In this document: in pieces, positions 16,610-26,205 of the stretch
Layout of the letters: every line of letters starts with the position of its first letter
Position numbering within the stretch: the first letter of the stretch is position 1
Source of the DNA: UBA11524 sp964383815
GTDB taxonomy: Bacteria; Bacillota; Clostridia; Christensenellales; Aristaeellaceae
Assembly (NCBI GenBank): GCA_964383815.1
Contig: CAYLIC010000002.1
Location: forward strand, 62,001 to 126,000
DNA: 64,000 nucleotides
Direction of reading: 5' to 3'
The notes under the pieces: generated by a model
Told to the model about the DNA's origin: nothing
Database searches by the model: none
What the model saw: the letters and a program-made list of their open reading frames with translations, nothing else
Translations under genes and position numbers: made by a program

Positions 16610-17578
16610 ATGAAGAAGCTGATTTCCCTCCTCCTGGCGCTGACGTTCCTTCTGTCCCTGGCTCCCCTGGCCTGCGCTGACGGGATGATTCGCATCGGCA
16701 TTCTCCAGTTTGCCGAGCATGGCTCCCTGGACAACTGCCGGGAAGGCTTCATTCAGGGTCTGGCAGAGGAAGGCTTTATCGAGGGCGAAAACGTAACCTT
16801 CAGCCTGAAGAACGCCCAGCAGGACATGGCTGTTGCCGCGCAGATCGCCTCCACCCTGGTGGCGGACAGCGACATGATTTGCGCCATCGCCACCCCTGCC
16901 GCCCAGGCCGCCTTCAACTATGCCCAGGACAAGAACCTTCCCGTTATCTACACCGCCATTACCGACCCGGTGGGCGCCGCGCTGGCCTTCAGCGATGGCA
17001 CCAACCCCGGGCAGGTCACCGGCACCTCCGACCTGCTTGCCGTGGAGGCACAGCTGCAGATGATTCGCGCCCTGATGCCGGAGGCTAAGAAAATCGGCAT
17101 CCTGTACCTGACCAGTGAAACCAACAACACCCTGCCCCTGAGCATGTACAGCCAGCTGGCGCCCCAGTACGGCTTTGAGATTGTTGCCAAGGGCATTTCC
17201 GCCGGCGCGGATATTCCCCTGGCCCTGGATGCGCTCCTGCCCCAGGTGGACTGCCTTTCCAACCTGACGGACAACACCGTGGTTTCCTACCTGACGCTGG
17301 TGCTGGAAATGGCTGGCGAGGCTGGCAAGCCTGTCTTCGGCAGCGAAATTGAGCAGGTGAAGCTGGGCTGCGTGGCTGCGGAAGGCCTGGAATACCTGGA
17401 GCTGGGCAAGCAGACCGGGCGCATGGCTGCCCGGGTGCTGAAGGGTGAAAGTGCCCAGGACATCCCCTATGAGCTGGTCACCACACCCTACCTCTATGTG
17501 AACAAAACCGCCCTGGACGCCTATGGCCTGAAGCTACCCGATGAGCTGGCTGCCCAGGCCATCGATGTAACGCCCTAA
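16610..17578 (+). CDS. trpX: ABC transporter substrate-binding protein, predicted tryptophan uptake (TrpX)
   Basis: The 322-residue product has a signal peptide (MKKLISLLLALTFLLSLAPL, cleavage near ACA-D at residue 23) and the ABC substrate-binding fold of the DUF534/TrpX family: IRIGILQFAEHGSLDNCREG, VIYTAITDPVGA (about 119-130) and KKIGILYLTSETNN. The ATG at 16610 is preceded by AAGGAAGG. A longer frame exists into the leader but would cross the T-box. The tryptophan T-box, and the known trpXYZ operons of Bacillota, make tryptophan or a close precursor the likely ligand. It is the first gene of trpX-trpY-trpZ. Confidence 0.88.
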   Translation: MKKLISLLLALTFLLSLAPLACADGMIRIGILQFAEHGSLDNCREGFIQGLAEEGFIEGENVTFSLKNAQQDMAVAAQIASTLVADSDMICAIATPAAQAAFNYAQDKNLPVIYTAITDPVGAALAFSDGTNPGQVTGTSDLLAVEAQLQMIRALMPEAKKIGILYLTSETNNTLPLSMYSQLAPQYGFEIVAKGISAGADIPLALDALLPQVDCLSNLTDNTVVSYLTLVLEMAGEAGKPVFGSEIEQVKLGCVAAEGLEYLELGKQTGRMAARVLKGESAQDIPYELVTTPYLYVNKTALDAYGLKLPDELAAQAIDVTP

Positions 17579-17602
17579 TCCACACGAAAGCAGGTCGATT
17601 CT

Positions 17603-18478
17603 ATGATTCTCGGCATTCTTGAGCAGGGACTGATTTACGGCATACTGGCCCTGGGGCTGCTGATTACCTACCGCATTCTGGACTTTCCCGATCTGACGGT
17701 GGACAGCTCCTTCCCCCTGGGCGCGGCGGTTTCTGCCGTGCTGACGCTCAACGGCATGCACCCTGTGCTTACGCTGTTCTGCGGCATGCTGGCCGGCGCT
17801 GTGGCAGGCCTTATTACCGGGCTGATTCATGTGAAGTGCAAGGTGCGCGACCTGCTTTCCGGCATCATCACCATGACGGCGCTGTACTCCATCAACCTGC
17901 GCATTGCAGGCAAGGCCAATGTTCCCATTTTCAGCGTGGACACCCTGTTCCGCAACAGCCTTACCAAGGCACTGCCCGGCTGGCTCAGCGGCTATGCCAC
18001 GCTGATAATCGTGCTGGTCATCGCGCTGATTGCCAAGCTGCTGCTGGACCTGTTTCTGAAAACCAAGGCCGGCTACCTTCTGCGCGCCGCCGGGGACAAT
18101 GCCTCCGTGGTTACCACCCTGGCAAGGGATCAGGGCACGGTGAAGATTATGGGGCTGATGATTTCCAACGCGCTGGTGGCCTTAGCCGGTGCGGTCATGT
18201 GCCAGCAGCAGCGCTCCTTTGATATTTCCATGGGCACTGGCACCATGGTGATTGGCCTGGCCTCCGTGATTATCGGCACCAACCTGTTCAAGGGCCTGTC
18301 CTTTATGAAGAGCACCACCATGGTGATTCTGGGCTCCATCCTGTACAAGGCCTGCGTTTCCGCCGCCATTTCCCTGGGCCTGGAGCCCAGCGACATGAAG
18401 CTGATTACCGCCGTGCTGTTCCTGCTGATTCTTGTGGCGGGACATGCCAGAAGAAAGAAGGTGCGCATCCATGCTTGA
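17603..18478 (+). CDS. trpY: ABC transporter permease (TrpY)
   Basis: The 291-residue product is a hydrophobic permease with about eight to nine membrane helices, of the same group as branched-chain amino acid and ribose permeases (LGAAVSAVLTLNG near 35-47, RAAGDNASVVTTLARDQG near 161-178). It starts 24 bases after trpX and overlaps trpZ by eight bases. It forms the channel of the predicted tryptophan importer. Confidence 0.9.
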   Translation: MILGILEQGLIYGILALGLLITYRILDFPDLTVDSSFPLGAAVSAVLTLNGMHPVLTLFCGMLAGAVAGLITGLIHVKCKVRDLLSGIITMTALYSINLRIAGKANVPIFSVDTLFRNSLTKALPGWLSGYATLIIVLVIALIAKLLLDLFLKTKAGYLLRAAGDNASVVTTLARDQGTVKIMGLMISNALVALAGAVMCQQQRSFDISMGTGTMVIGLASVIIGTNLFKGLSFMKSTTMVILGSILYKACVSAAISLGLEPSDMKLITAVLFLLILVAGHARRKKVRIHA

Positions 18479-19244
18479 GTTTCAGTCCATCAGCAAGGTG
18501 TACAACCCGGGCACCATTCACGAAACGGTGCTGTTCCAGGATTTCAGCCTGCAGATTGAGGATCATTCCTTCGTTACGGTGGTGGGCAGCAACGGCTCCG
18601 GCAAAACCAGCATGCTGAACATCCTCTGCGGCAGCATCCCGGTGGAAAGCGGGCATATCCTCATCGGCGGTCAGGACATTACGAAAATGAAGGAGTTCAA
18701 GCGCTACCGCCGCATGGGGCGCGTGTATCAGGATCCCGCCAAGGGCACCTGTCCCACCATGACCATTCTGGAAAACCTGTCCATGGCAGACAACAAGGGC
18801 AAGCCCTATGGCCTGTCCCGGGGCACGGACAGGCGCCGCATTGCCGACTATCAGGACATGCTGGCCCCCCTGGGCCTGGGCCTGGAGGACAAGCTGGGCG
18901 TGCCCGTGGGCAACCTGTCCGGCGGCCAGCGGCAGACCCTGGCGCTGCTGATGGCTACCATGAACCCCATTGACTTTCTCATCCTGGACGAGCACACCGC
19001 CGCCCTTGACCCCAAGACGGCGGAAATCGTTATGGAGCTGACGGACGAAATCGTCCGGGAAAAGCAGCTGACCACCCTGATGGTTACCCACAACCTGCGC
19101 CATGCCGTTGAATATGGTGACCGGCTGCTGATGATGCACCAGGGGCAGATTGTGCTGGACAAGGGCGGCGAGGAAAAGCACCGTACCCAGGTGGACGACC
19201 TGCTTTCCATCTTCAACTCCATCTCCATTGAGTGTGGTAACTGA
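18471..19244 (+). CDS. trpZ: ABC transporter ATP-binding protein (TrpZ)
   Basis: The 257-residue ATPase has Walker A GSNGSGKTS (about 40-48), signature LSGGQRQ (about 147-153), Walker B FLILDEHTA (about 168-176) and the switch histidine in MVTHNLRHA. The start MLEFQSISKVYNPG at 18471 overlaps the end of trpY, with GAAGGTG upstream; a longer in-frame start lies inside trpY and is unlikely. It powers the TrpXYZ importer. Confidence 0.92.
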   Translation: MLEFQSISKVYNPGTIHETVLFQDFSLQIEDHSFVTVVGSNGSGKTSMLNILCGSIPVESGHILIGGQDITKMKEFKRYRRMGRVYQDPAKGTCPTMTILENLSMADNKGKPYGLSRGTDRRRIADYQDMLAPLGLGLEDKLGVPVGNLSGGQRQTLALLMATMNPIDFLILDEHTAALDPKTAEIVMELTDEIVREKQLTTLMVTHNLRHAVEYGDRLLMMHQGQIVLDKGGEEKHRTQVDDLLSIFNSISIECGN

Positions 19245-19266
19245 TTTCTTTCACCGGAGGCCCGCC

Positions 19267-21204
19267 ATGCGAAAGACCATCGGCATCCTGGCCCATGTGG
19301 ATGCAGGCAAAACCACCTTTTCCGAGCAGGTGCTGTTCCATACCCACGCCATTCGCAGCCTGGGGCGGGTGGATCACCAGGATGCATTTCTGGATGCGCA
19401 CCCCCTGGAGAAGCAGCGGGGCATCACCATTTTCTCCGGGCAGGCCTGCTTTCAGCTGGGCGGCGACACTGTCTACTGGCTGGACACCCCAGGCCATGTG
19501 GACTTCTCCGCAGAAATGGAACGGGCCGTTTCCATCATGGATTACGCCATTCTGGTGGTCAGCTGTGCGGAGGGTGTGCAGAGCCACACAGAAACCCTCT
19601 GGCGGCTGCTGGACAGCTACCATGTGCCGGTGTTCATCTTTCTCAACAAGATCGACCGGGCCGGCGCCGACCCGGAGGCCGTGCTGGCGCAAATGCGCCG
19701 CCGTCTTTCCCCGGATGTAACGGATATGCGGGCCTACCAGGCCACAGCCGTTATGGACGAGGCCTTGCAGGAGGCCATCGCCGCCCAGGATGAAGCCTTG
19801 CTGGAGGCCCTTTTCACCACCGGATACGCTGAAAGCCGCTGGCGCGCCGCCCTGGTGGAGCAGATACGCCAGCGCAGGTGTTTCCCCATGATGGCAGGCT
19901 GTGCCCTGAACGGCACCGGCGTGGCAGCGTTTCTCGCCAGGCTTGAGGCGCTGACCATCACCCAATACGATGCATCATCACCCCTGACCGCCAGGTGCTA
20001 CCGCGTCCGCCACGATGCCCAGGGCGCCAGGCTCTGCTTTCTGAAGCTGATGTCCGGCTCCCTGGCTGTGAAGGCGGAGCTTCCCCTGCCCCAGGGCGCT
20101 GCCAAGGTCAATGAGCTGCGCATTTACCACGGCGAAAGATACCGCACGGTGGAAACCGCACAGGCCGGGGACATTGTAGCGATACCCGGCCTGGAAGGCT
20201 TGAAGCCCGGCGACTGCATTGGCTTTCCCGGCGGGAATCCCTTCCGCACCCAGCCCATGATGGCAGCCGATGTGCTGTGGGATGGGAAGCTCATTCCCGC
20301 CTTCCGCATGGTGCAGGCCCTGCGCACCCTGGAGGACGAGGATCCCAGCCTGGCGGTGGAGGAAACCGCAGGCCATGTGTCCGTGCATGTGATGGGGAAA
20401 ATACAGCTGGAGGTTCTTCGCCAGCTGATGCAGGAGCGCTTCGGCTACACCATCAGCTTCGGGCCGTTCCGCGTGCTGTACAGGGAAACCATCGCCACGC
20501 CCGCCATCGGCTGGGGACATTACGAACCCTTGCGCCACTATGCGGAGGTCATGCTCCGTCTGGTACCCACTGAGCCCGGCAGCGGCGTGACCTTCGCCAG
20601 CCTGTGCCATGTGGATGACCTGGCACTAAACTGGCAGCGGCTGATTGCCACCCATGTGGCAGAAAAGCAGCACAAGGGCGTGCTGACCGGCGCACCGCTG
20701 ACCGATGTGCGGGTGGAGCTGCTGGCAGGCCGTGCCCACCTGAAGCACACCGAGGGCGGCGACTTTCGTCAGGCGGTGTACCGGGGCATCCGCAACGCCC
20801 TGATGCACGCGGAATCCGTGCTGCTGGAGCCCATCTGCGGCTTTTGCATCACCGCACCCGGCGAGCAATACGGCACCCTTGCCGCCGCGCTGACCCGCAT
20901 GCAGGCGCAAATGTCGCCGCCGGAATACGAGGCCGACACCGTGACCCTCCGGGGCGAGGCACCCTTTGCCGCCTTCGCCGCCTGGCAGGAGAATTTCATG
21001 GCGCTGACCCGCGGCCGCGGTGCCCTGCAGGTGTGGACAAGCCGCTATGCCCCATGCCAGAACCAGCAGGCGCTGGTGGAAGCCGCCGGCTACAACCCCT
21101 GTGCGGATGATACACCGGATTCCGTTTTTTGCGCCCATGGTGCAGGCTTCACCGTCCCATGGGATCAGGTGCCAAGCTACGCACACACCCATTATGAGGA
21201 ATGA
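19267..21204 (+). CDS. TetM/TetW-like translation factor GTPase
   Basis: The 645-residue protein has the full ribosomal-protection layout: a G domain with AHVDAGKTT (9-17), EKQRGITIFSG as switch I, DTPGHVDF as G3 and NKIDRAGAD as G4, then EF-G-like domains II-V. The family binds the ribosome like EF-G; TetM, TetO and TetW chase tetracycline from it. This gene is chromosomal, has the same base composition as its neighbours and lies 22 bases after trpZ with no terminator between, so the tryptophan T-box may control it. It may be a native relative rather than a mobile resistance gene; resistance cannot be told from sequence. The ATG has CCGGAGG upstream. Confidence 0.88.
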   Translation: MRKTIGILAHVDAGKTTFSEQVLFHTHAIRSLGRVDHQDAFLDAHPLEKQRGITIFSGQACFQLGGDTVYWLDTPGHVDFSAEMERAVSIMDYAILVVSCAEGVQSHTETLWRLLDSYHVPVFIFLNKIDRAGADPEAVLAQMRRRLSPDVTDMRAYQATAVMDEALQEAIAAQDEALLEALFTTGYAESRWRAALVEQIRQRRCFPMMAGCALNGTGVAAFLARLEALTITQYDASSPLTARCYRVRHDAQGARLCFLKLMSGSLAVKAELPLPQGAAKVNELRIYHGERYRTVETAQAGDIVAIPGLEGLKPGDCIGFPGGNPFRTQPMMAADVLWDGKLIPAFRMVQALRTLEDEDPSLAVEETAGHVSVHVMGKIQLEVLRQLMQERFGYTISFGPFRVLYRETIATPAIGWGHYEPLRHYAEVMLRLVPTEPGSGVTFASLCHVDDLALNWQRLIATHVAEKQHKGVLTGAPLTDVRVELLAGRAHLKHTEGGDFRQAVYRGIRNALMHAESVLLEPICGFCITAPGEQYGTLAAALTRMQAQMSPPEYEADTVTLRGEAPFAAFAAWQENFMALTRGRGALQVWTSRYAPCQNQQALVEAAGYNPCADDTPDSVFCAHGAGFTVPWDQVPSYAHTHYEE

Positions 21205-21205
21205 G

Positions 21206-21244
21206 AAAAATCGCAGCCGACATTGCATCGACTGCGATTTTTTT
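21206..21244. terminator. Bidirectional terminator between TetM-like and PAP2 genes
   Basis: AAAATCGCAG (21207-21216) pairs with CTGCGATTTT (21232-21241), with A-rich and T-rich flanks on both sides. It closes the trp operon and touches the PAP2 stop codon. Confidence 0.85.
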
Positions 21245-22161
21245 CATTCCGCCTTGTTCCCCAGCCTTCCCCAGAAGCGGAAGGTCATGGGCCAGAGAAT
21301 GCCGCCAACCACGCACATGAGGAAGTAGCGGATACCGTGGGTGAACATGGCATCACCGAAGATGGCGGATAGCACACCCTTCAGGCCGGAGCGCACCGCC
21401 ACCACCAGGGCCAGGCCAAGCGCCACCTTGCACACCTGCGCCCACCAGACTGCCCTGGTTTCAAAGTGCAGGTGCTTTTCATCCACCCACCAGGCCAGCA
21501 GCATGCCAGCCATGGCGCCCGTTACCTGCCAAGCGGCCTTCACGCCATGAGCATCAAACTCCGGATTGTTGGCCTCCCGGGCGGGCGCAAACAGCACATA
21601 CGCCAGCAGCACCAGGCACATGCCCATGCCAATGGCCTTGGCCCAGAATGCCGCCTTGCTGCCTTCCTTTCTTGTCATAAAGGACATGAGCAGCACCGTT
21701 GCCGTGCCCGTCAGCAGGGAAACACCCACATCCAGCGGCGTGTGCACGCCCAGGTACATCCGGGAGAACGCCACCAGCGCAATGGCAGCCACGCAGGCCA
21801 CAGTCACCCATCTCTTGCGCAGCCATACCGCCAGCGTGCCAAAGCATCCCACAGCGGATTGGGTGTGCCCGCTGGGGAAGGAATACCCCGTGGCACCGCT
21901 GCGGGCGGACTCCACAATGGTGAACTCCGGGTCGAGAATCCACGGCCTGGGAATAAGGAAGATGGCCTTCAGCAGCTGGTTCACCGCCGTGCCCGTCAGG
22001 CCGATGAGCATAAAGCGGAACCCCCATGCCTTGTGCAGGCACCACAGGGCCGTCATACCCAGCACCATGAAGATGGTTTCATCACCAAATTCGGTTATCA
22101 CCGACATGACCTGATCCAACCAGGGCATGCGGATGGACTCCAGTGCTCTCAAAAGATTCAT
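21244..22161 (-). CDS. PAP2 family membrane phosphatase
   Basis: The 305-residue protein has the three acid-phosphatase motifs of the PAP2 family: KAIFLIPRP (about 65-73), SFPSGHT (about 93-99) and SRMYLGVHTPLD (about 131-142), which supply Lys/Arg, the phosphate-binding Ser-Gly-His and the nucleophilic His. Several membrane helices surround them, and about 120 extra residues with more helices follow. Members remove phosphate from lipids such as undecaprenyl pyrophosphate or phosphatidate. The start MNLLRALES is chosen because AAGGAGG lies ahead of it and its ATG overlaps the GH2 stop by four bases. Confidence 0.9.
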   Translation of the reverse strand: MNLLRALESIRMPWLDQVMSVITEFGDETIFMVLGMTALWCLHKAWGFRFMLIGLTGTAVNQLLKAIFLIPRPWILDPEFTIVESARSGATGYSFPSGHTQSAVGCFGTLAVWLRKRWVTVACVAAIALVAFSRMYLGVHTPLDVGVSLLTGTATVLLMSFMTRKEGSKAAFWAKAIGMGMCLVLLAYVLFAPAREANNPEFDAHGVKAAWQVTGAMAGMLLAWWVDEKHLHFETRAVWWAQVCKVALGLALVVAVRSGLKGVLSAIFGDAMFTHGIRYFLMCVVGGILWPMTFRFWGRLGNKAE

Positions 22162-24806
22162 GCTTGTTCCTCCTTCCAGTTCAGCAGGCAGGCCGCCAGG
22201 CATTGGGCCTCCGGCTGGTCGGCAATCTCCCACAGGCGGATGGTGCAGTGCAGCACACCGTCCTGCACATACACAATGCCCATGCGGTCGCACCGCTCCA
22301 CGTTGTCAATCATCTCCACCGCCATATCCGCAGGCCTGTCCAGCACTTCGCAGTGGGCGTGGCGCAGCAGGCGGTACCAGGGTGGCGTGGTGTATTCCTC
22401 CGCCGGAAAGCCTGCCAGCGCCTTGTGTGCCGGGTTAATGCACAGGCCCATGGTACCCACCGGCACCGGGCGCCCCATGGACTGGGAAATGGAGCGGAAC
22501 ATGGGGTAGCACCAGAAATCCGTGCAATACTCCGCCGGGCGCTTTCCCTCGCCATCGGGAATCACAATGTCCCCCGGCCCGGCCTCCGCCGCCGTGGGCA
22601 CAAACCGCGCGGTTTTTCCGCCGCAGGCAATGCCTTCCCGGGTAATGGCAGCCTGTCCCACGGGGAACACCCACACCGGGTACTCATTCCAGGTGCCGTC
22701 CTCCAGCTCCAGGCGGATCTGCAGCTTCCTGGGTGTATCCGCCGCCACCGGGCCAAGGCTGACCCTGCCGCAGTCCGTCAGCCGGCCGGCAGCCTCCGGC
22801 ACGGGCACCTCCTTGCGCTGCAAGGCCTTGCCGCCCTCCAGAAGGGTGCAGGTCACACGCCTGTGGCTGCGCTCCGGGTTGGTTTCGGATACCATCACAC
22901 CCAGGGAAAGCTCCTGGCCTGCCGCCAGCACAAAGCGTTCCATGCACCCCAGCACCACGCAGGGTGCGCAGAAGCAGCGCCATTCCTCCGGGGTGATCAG
23001 TCCTTTGCTTTCCATCAATGCATTCAGCACGCCCACCAGCGCTGTTCCCTGCCCGGGGAAGTCCTGCAGATCCAGCAGCTGGAAGCCTGTCAGTTCCCCG
23101 GAGCGCATGGCGGTTTCAATCTCCCGTCGGTAGCAGTCCACCGCCAGCTTGCCTGCCGCGTGGAAATAGGCCTGGTGCCTGCCGTACAAGCCCTTTTCCT
23201 TCAGCCTGCCGGCGAAGGCCGCAAAGTTCCGCGGCTTCACCGGCCCGGTGTAGCGGGACATCTCGGAAAAATCCGGGTAGAAGGTGTACTGGCCGATCTC
23301 GTGGGAGATAACCGGCACCTGGGGCAGCAGCACGTCTGCCGCCGCCGCGTCCACTTCCTTCACACCGGTGCCGAACTGAATCAGCGTCCTGCCGGCGTTC
23401 TGCTGCTCCTGCTGCACGGTTTTCGGCGCAATGATGTCATCGTAATCATGCACGGATTCCGGCTCGCTGGTCTGCACATGTCCCTGGGGCGCATCGCACA
23501 TGGCATAGGAGCCACGGAACAGCCGCTCCCGGCTCAGCCGCACGCCAACGAAAACGTCCTCCTCATCCAGCACCTGGGGAACAAACTGAAAATTATTGGA
23601 GCCGGAAGCGTACAGCTTATCCCGGCGGCAAGCCCTGTATCCCTTCAGCATTTCGTTCAGCCGGGCCGGGCTGCCCCACAGCTCGTTTCCCAGGCTCATG
23701 AAGGCAAAGGACGGATGGTGACCAAAGCATTGCAGGATGCGGAAGCCTTCCTCAATCAGGTAGGCCTGCTCCTTCTCGTTGTAGCCTTCCTCCCCCGGTG
23801 CTGCCACCGTGCCCCAGAAGGGCAGCTCCGGTGACATGTAGATGCCCAGCTGGTCGGCAGCGGCAAAGGCTGCATCCGGCGGGCAGCAGGTGTGAAAGCG
23901 ATAGTGATTGATGCCGTACTCCCTGGCGGTTTTCATCACCCGCAGCCAGCCTTCCACATCCGTGGGCGCATAGCCCGTCAGCGGGAACACCATGCCATCG
24001 TGCTTGCCCCGGAGGAACACCTGCCTGCCGTTCACCAGCAGCCTGCGTCCCTGGGTGGTCAGGCTGCGCATGCCGAAGGTGATGTCCTCCCGGGCATCCA
24101 GCACGGAAATGCTTGCCTTCAGCAGTTCAGGGTGAAATTCATCCCACAGGGGCGGCTGCCCGGGGAATGCAAACAGTGCATCCACCCTGCCGTGCTGCAC
24201 AGGCGCCTCCATGGTGCCATAGCCTTCCACGGCAATGTGTGCAGTGCCGCCATCCGGCCCGATAACGCTGGCCTGTATGCGCACGCTGCGCAAATCCGCC
24301 TGTGGCTCGGCGGTCACCTGACGGAGGATGGCCTCACCCATGGTCAGGCTGATTTCCCCGGTGATGCCGTTCCAGTTGGTCTGGGTATCCCTGGAGGTCA
24401 TATGCCCGCCGGGTGTGGGATAATCCACATTGCTCACGCGAATGATTATTTCGTGCTCTCCTGCCGCCGGGCCGGGAAAGGCATACTCATGGGGCGTGCA
24501 CAGGCTGTTGCAGCTGCCCAGGCACGCACCATCCAGCCAGACGGTGGTCAGGCGGGTGCGCTCCAGGCGCAAAAGGGTGTGGGGCAGCTGCTCCTCCACC
24601 GTAAAGCAGCGGCGGAACCAGGCGTACCCTTCAAACTTATGCTCGTCCGTCAGGTAGCCTTCCGGGGCCTCGGGATTCATCTCCCCCAGGCCGGCTGCCG
24701 AGGTGGTGCCGGGCAGCAGCATTTCATCGGGATAAACCGCAGGCGCATCCTGGCGCAGGTCAGCATCCAGCGCCACCTGCCACAGACCGCTCAAATCCAT
24801 TTTCAT
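22158..24806 (-). CDS. Glycoside hydrolase family 2 protein
   Basis: The 882-residue enzyme has the GH2 layout: an N-terminal jelly-roll domain (LSGLWQVALDADL, LRLERTRLTTVWLDG), an immunoglobulin-like domain, and a TIM barrel. The acid/base Glu is about residue 375 in MSLGNELWGS and the nucleophile Glu about residue 503 in ISHEIGQY. About 300 residues follow. GH2 includes beta-galactosidases, beta-mannosidases and beta-glucuronidases; the barrel motifs alone do not settle the sugar. No signal peptide is present, so it acts on imported oligosaccharides. The start ATG at 24806 has AAAGGAA upstream. A PAP2 gene follows in the same transcript. Confidence 0.88.
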   Translation of the reverse strand: MKMDLSGLWQVALDADLRQDAPAVYPDEMLLPGTTSAAGLGEMNPEAPEGYLTDEHKFEGYAWFRRCFTVEEQLPHTLLRLERTRLTTVWLDGACLGSCNSLCTPHEYAFPGPAAGEHEIIIRVSNVDYPTPGGHMTSRDTQTNWNGITGEISLTMGEAILRQVTAEPQADLRSVRIQASVIGPDGGTAHIAVEGYGTMEAPVQHGRVDALFAFPGQPPLWDEFHPELLKASISVLDAREDITFGMRSLTTQGRRLLVNGRQVFLRGKHDGMVFPLTGYAPTDVEGWLRVMKTAREYGINHYRFHTCCPPDAAFAAADQLGIYMSPELPFWGTVAAPGEEGYNEKEQAYLIEEGFRILQCFGHHPSFAFMSLGNELWGSPARLNEMLKGYRACRRDKLYASGSNNFQFVPQVLDEEDVFVGVRLSRERLFRGSYAMCDAPQGHVQTSEPESVHDYDDIIAPKTVQQEQQNAGRTLIQFGTGVKEVDAAAADVLLPQVPVISHEIGQYTFYPDFSEMSRYTGPVKPRNFAAFAGRLKEKGLYGRHQAYFHAAGKLAVDCYRREIETAMRSGELTGFQLLDLQDFPGQGTALVGVLNALMESKGLITPEEWRCFCAPCVVLGCMERFVLAAGQELSLGVMVSETNPERSHRRVTCTLLEGGKALQRKEVPVPEAAGRLTDCGRVSLGPVAADTPRKLQIRLELEDGTWNEYPVWVFPVGQAAITREGIACGGKTARFVPTAAEAGPGDIVIPDGEGKRPAEYCTDFWCYPMFRSISQSMGRPVPVGTMGLCINPAHKALAGFPAEEYTTPPWYRLLRHAHCEVLDRPADMAVEMIDNVERCDRMGIVYVQDGVLHCTIRLWEIADQPEAQCLAACLLNWKEEQA

Positions 24807-24839
24807 ATGTGTGTTCCTTTCCCGGGATGTTTCCTGCAC

Positions 24840-24868
24840 AGTTTACCATATTCCCGCCATCCCTGCAA
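24840..24868 (-). promoter_or_regulatory. Promoter of the GH2 gene
   Basis: On the minus strand, TTGCAG (24863-24868) and TAAACT (24840-24845) are 17 bases apart, about 34 bases before the ATG. Confidence 0.6.
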
Positions 24869-24908
24869 GCATACCGCCGGATTTCCTCTACCCAAAGCTG
24901 AATATTTG

Positions 24909-24917
24909 TGCTATAAT
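24909..24917 (+). promoter_or_regulatory. Extended -10 promoter of the AI-2E family gene
   Basis: TGCTATAAT has a perfect -10 box (24912-24917) preceded by the TGn extension. No good -35 box is visible at the right distance, which is usual for extended -10 promoters. Confidence 0.6.
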
Positions 24918-24988
24918 ATGCCATGTGTTTCTCCATGCCGCATGCGGGTGCGGTTTGGGGGCATACTTTGCTTGGAGGATCATGCACC

Positions 24989-26119
24989 ATGAAGGTCGAA
25001 CGGAAAACCCTGGTGGAGATTGGCATTGGTGCCCTTCTCCTGTACCTGGTCATTCACTATTGGGATCAGTTTATTTTCCTGGTGGGCATGGTGTTTGCCG
25101 CCGCTTCGCCGCTGGTTTTCGGCGGTGCGCTGGCGTTCGTTGTCAATATTCTCATGAGCTTTCTGGAGCGGCACCTGTCCCGGCTCCTCCGGCTGAAAAA
25201 GCGCGCCAGATGGCTGCGGCCCGTGTGCATGCTGCTGGCGTTCATCCTGGTTGGGCTGGTGCTGTTCCTGATTATCCGCATGATTGTCCCCGAGCTGGGA
25301 CATTGCCTGGAAATACTCATCGGCGCCGTGCCCAACGCCCTGCGCGCAGCAGCCCAGTGGGCAAAGGACACCCCGAACATCTCCGGCCTGTTCAGCCAGG
25401 TGCTGGCGGAGATTCAGGCCAACCAGGGCAACCTGCAGGAAACCCTGTCCAAGGGCCTGAACGCCGTGCTCTACGGCGCAGGCAGCGTGTTCACAGCGGT
25501 GTTCAGCGCCACCAGCACGGTGATTTCCAGCGTCATTTCCGTATTCCTGGGGTTTGTGTTTGCAGTGCATCTCCTGGCGAACAAGGAAAAGCTGGCGGTG
25601 CAGTTCAGGCAGCTTTTCCGCCGGGCACTGCCTGCCAGGGTCAATCACCGGATGTGCCATGTGCTGCGGGTGCTGAAGGAGTGCTTCCACAGCTACATCG
25701 TCTGCCAGGTAACGGAGGCCTTCATCCTGGGAAGCCTGTGCGCCATTGGCATGCTGATTTTCCGCATGCCCTACGCCCTGATGATTGGCTGCCTGATGGG
25801 TGTAACAGCGCTGATACCCATTGCAGGCGCATACATTGGCGGCGGCATTGGCGCCATTATGATTTTCTCCGTGAATCCCATCCAGGCCCTGTGGTTCATT
25901 GTGTTCCTGGTGGTGCTCCAGCAGCTGGAAGGCAACCTGATTTACCCCCGTGTGGCGGGCTCCTCCCTGGGCCTGCCGGGCATATGGGTGCTGGCAGCCA
26001 TCACCATTGGCGGCGGCCTGCTGGGCATTCTGGGCATGCTGATCAGCGTGCCGCTGACCACCGCCCTCTACCGGCTTTTGCAGGAGCACATGCAAAAGCC
26101 TGCCCAGCCCAAAGCATAA
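24989..26119 (+). CDS. AI-2E family transporter (UPF0118)
   Basis: The 376-residue protein has about eight membrane helices and the family features: two N-terminal helices, a helical soluble region (about 95-165), and a C-terminal block with LMGVTALIPIAGAYIGGGIG and QQLEGNLIYPRVAG (about 314-327). Characterised members export AI-2 or move sodium/protons, but most are untested, so the substrate is open. GGAGG lies ten bases before the ATG at 24989. It is a one-gene unit ending at a strong terminator. Confidence 0.9.
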   Translation: MKVERKTLVEIGIGALLLYLVIHYWDQFIFLVGMVFAAASPLVFGGALAFVVNILMSFLERHLSRLLRLKKRARWLRPVCMLLAFILVGLVLFLIIRMIVPELGHCLEILIGAVPNALRAAAQWAKDTPNISGLFSQVLAEIQANQGNLQETLSKGLNAVLYGAGSVFTAVFSATSTVISSVISVFLGFVFAVHLLANKEKLAVQFRQLFRRALPARVNHRMCHVLRVLKECFHSYIVCQVTEAFILGSLCAIGMLIFRMPYALMIGCLMGVTALIPIAGAYIGGGIGAIMIFSVNPIQALWFIVFLVVLQQLEGNLIYPRVAGSSLGLPGIWVLAAITIGGGLLGILGMLISVPLTTALYRLLQEHMQKPAQPKA

Positions 26120-26121
26120 CC

Positions 26122-26162
26122 AAAGCGTCGGCCCTCCACCGCAGGAAGGCCGGCGCTTTTTT
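26122..26162 (+). terminator. Terminator of the AI-2E family gene
   Basis: AAAGCGTCGGCC pairs with GGCCGGCGCTTT (one G-T pair) around a 14-base loop and runs into TTTTTT. Confidence 0.88.
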
Positions 26163-26205
26163 GATAAAGCGAACACAAGATTGCCAATCTTTTTTGCATT
26201 TTTCA

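Noticed and set aside
19267..21204. TetM-like gene as part of a mobile resistance element
   Set aside because: No integrase, relaxase, repeat ends or shift in base composition is seen, and the gene lies inside an operon with a native terminator.
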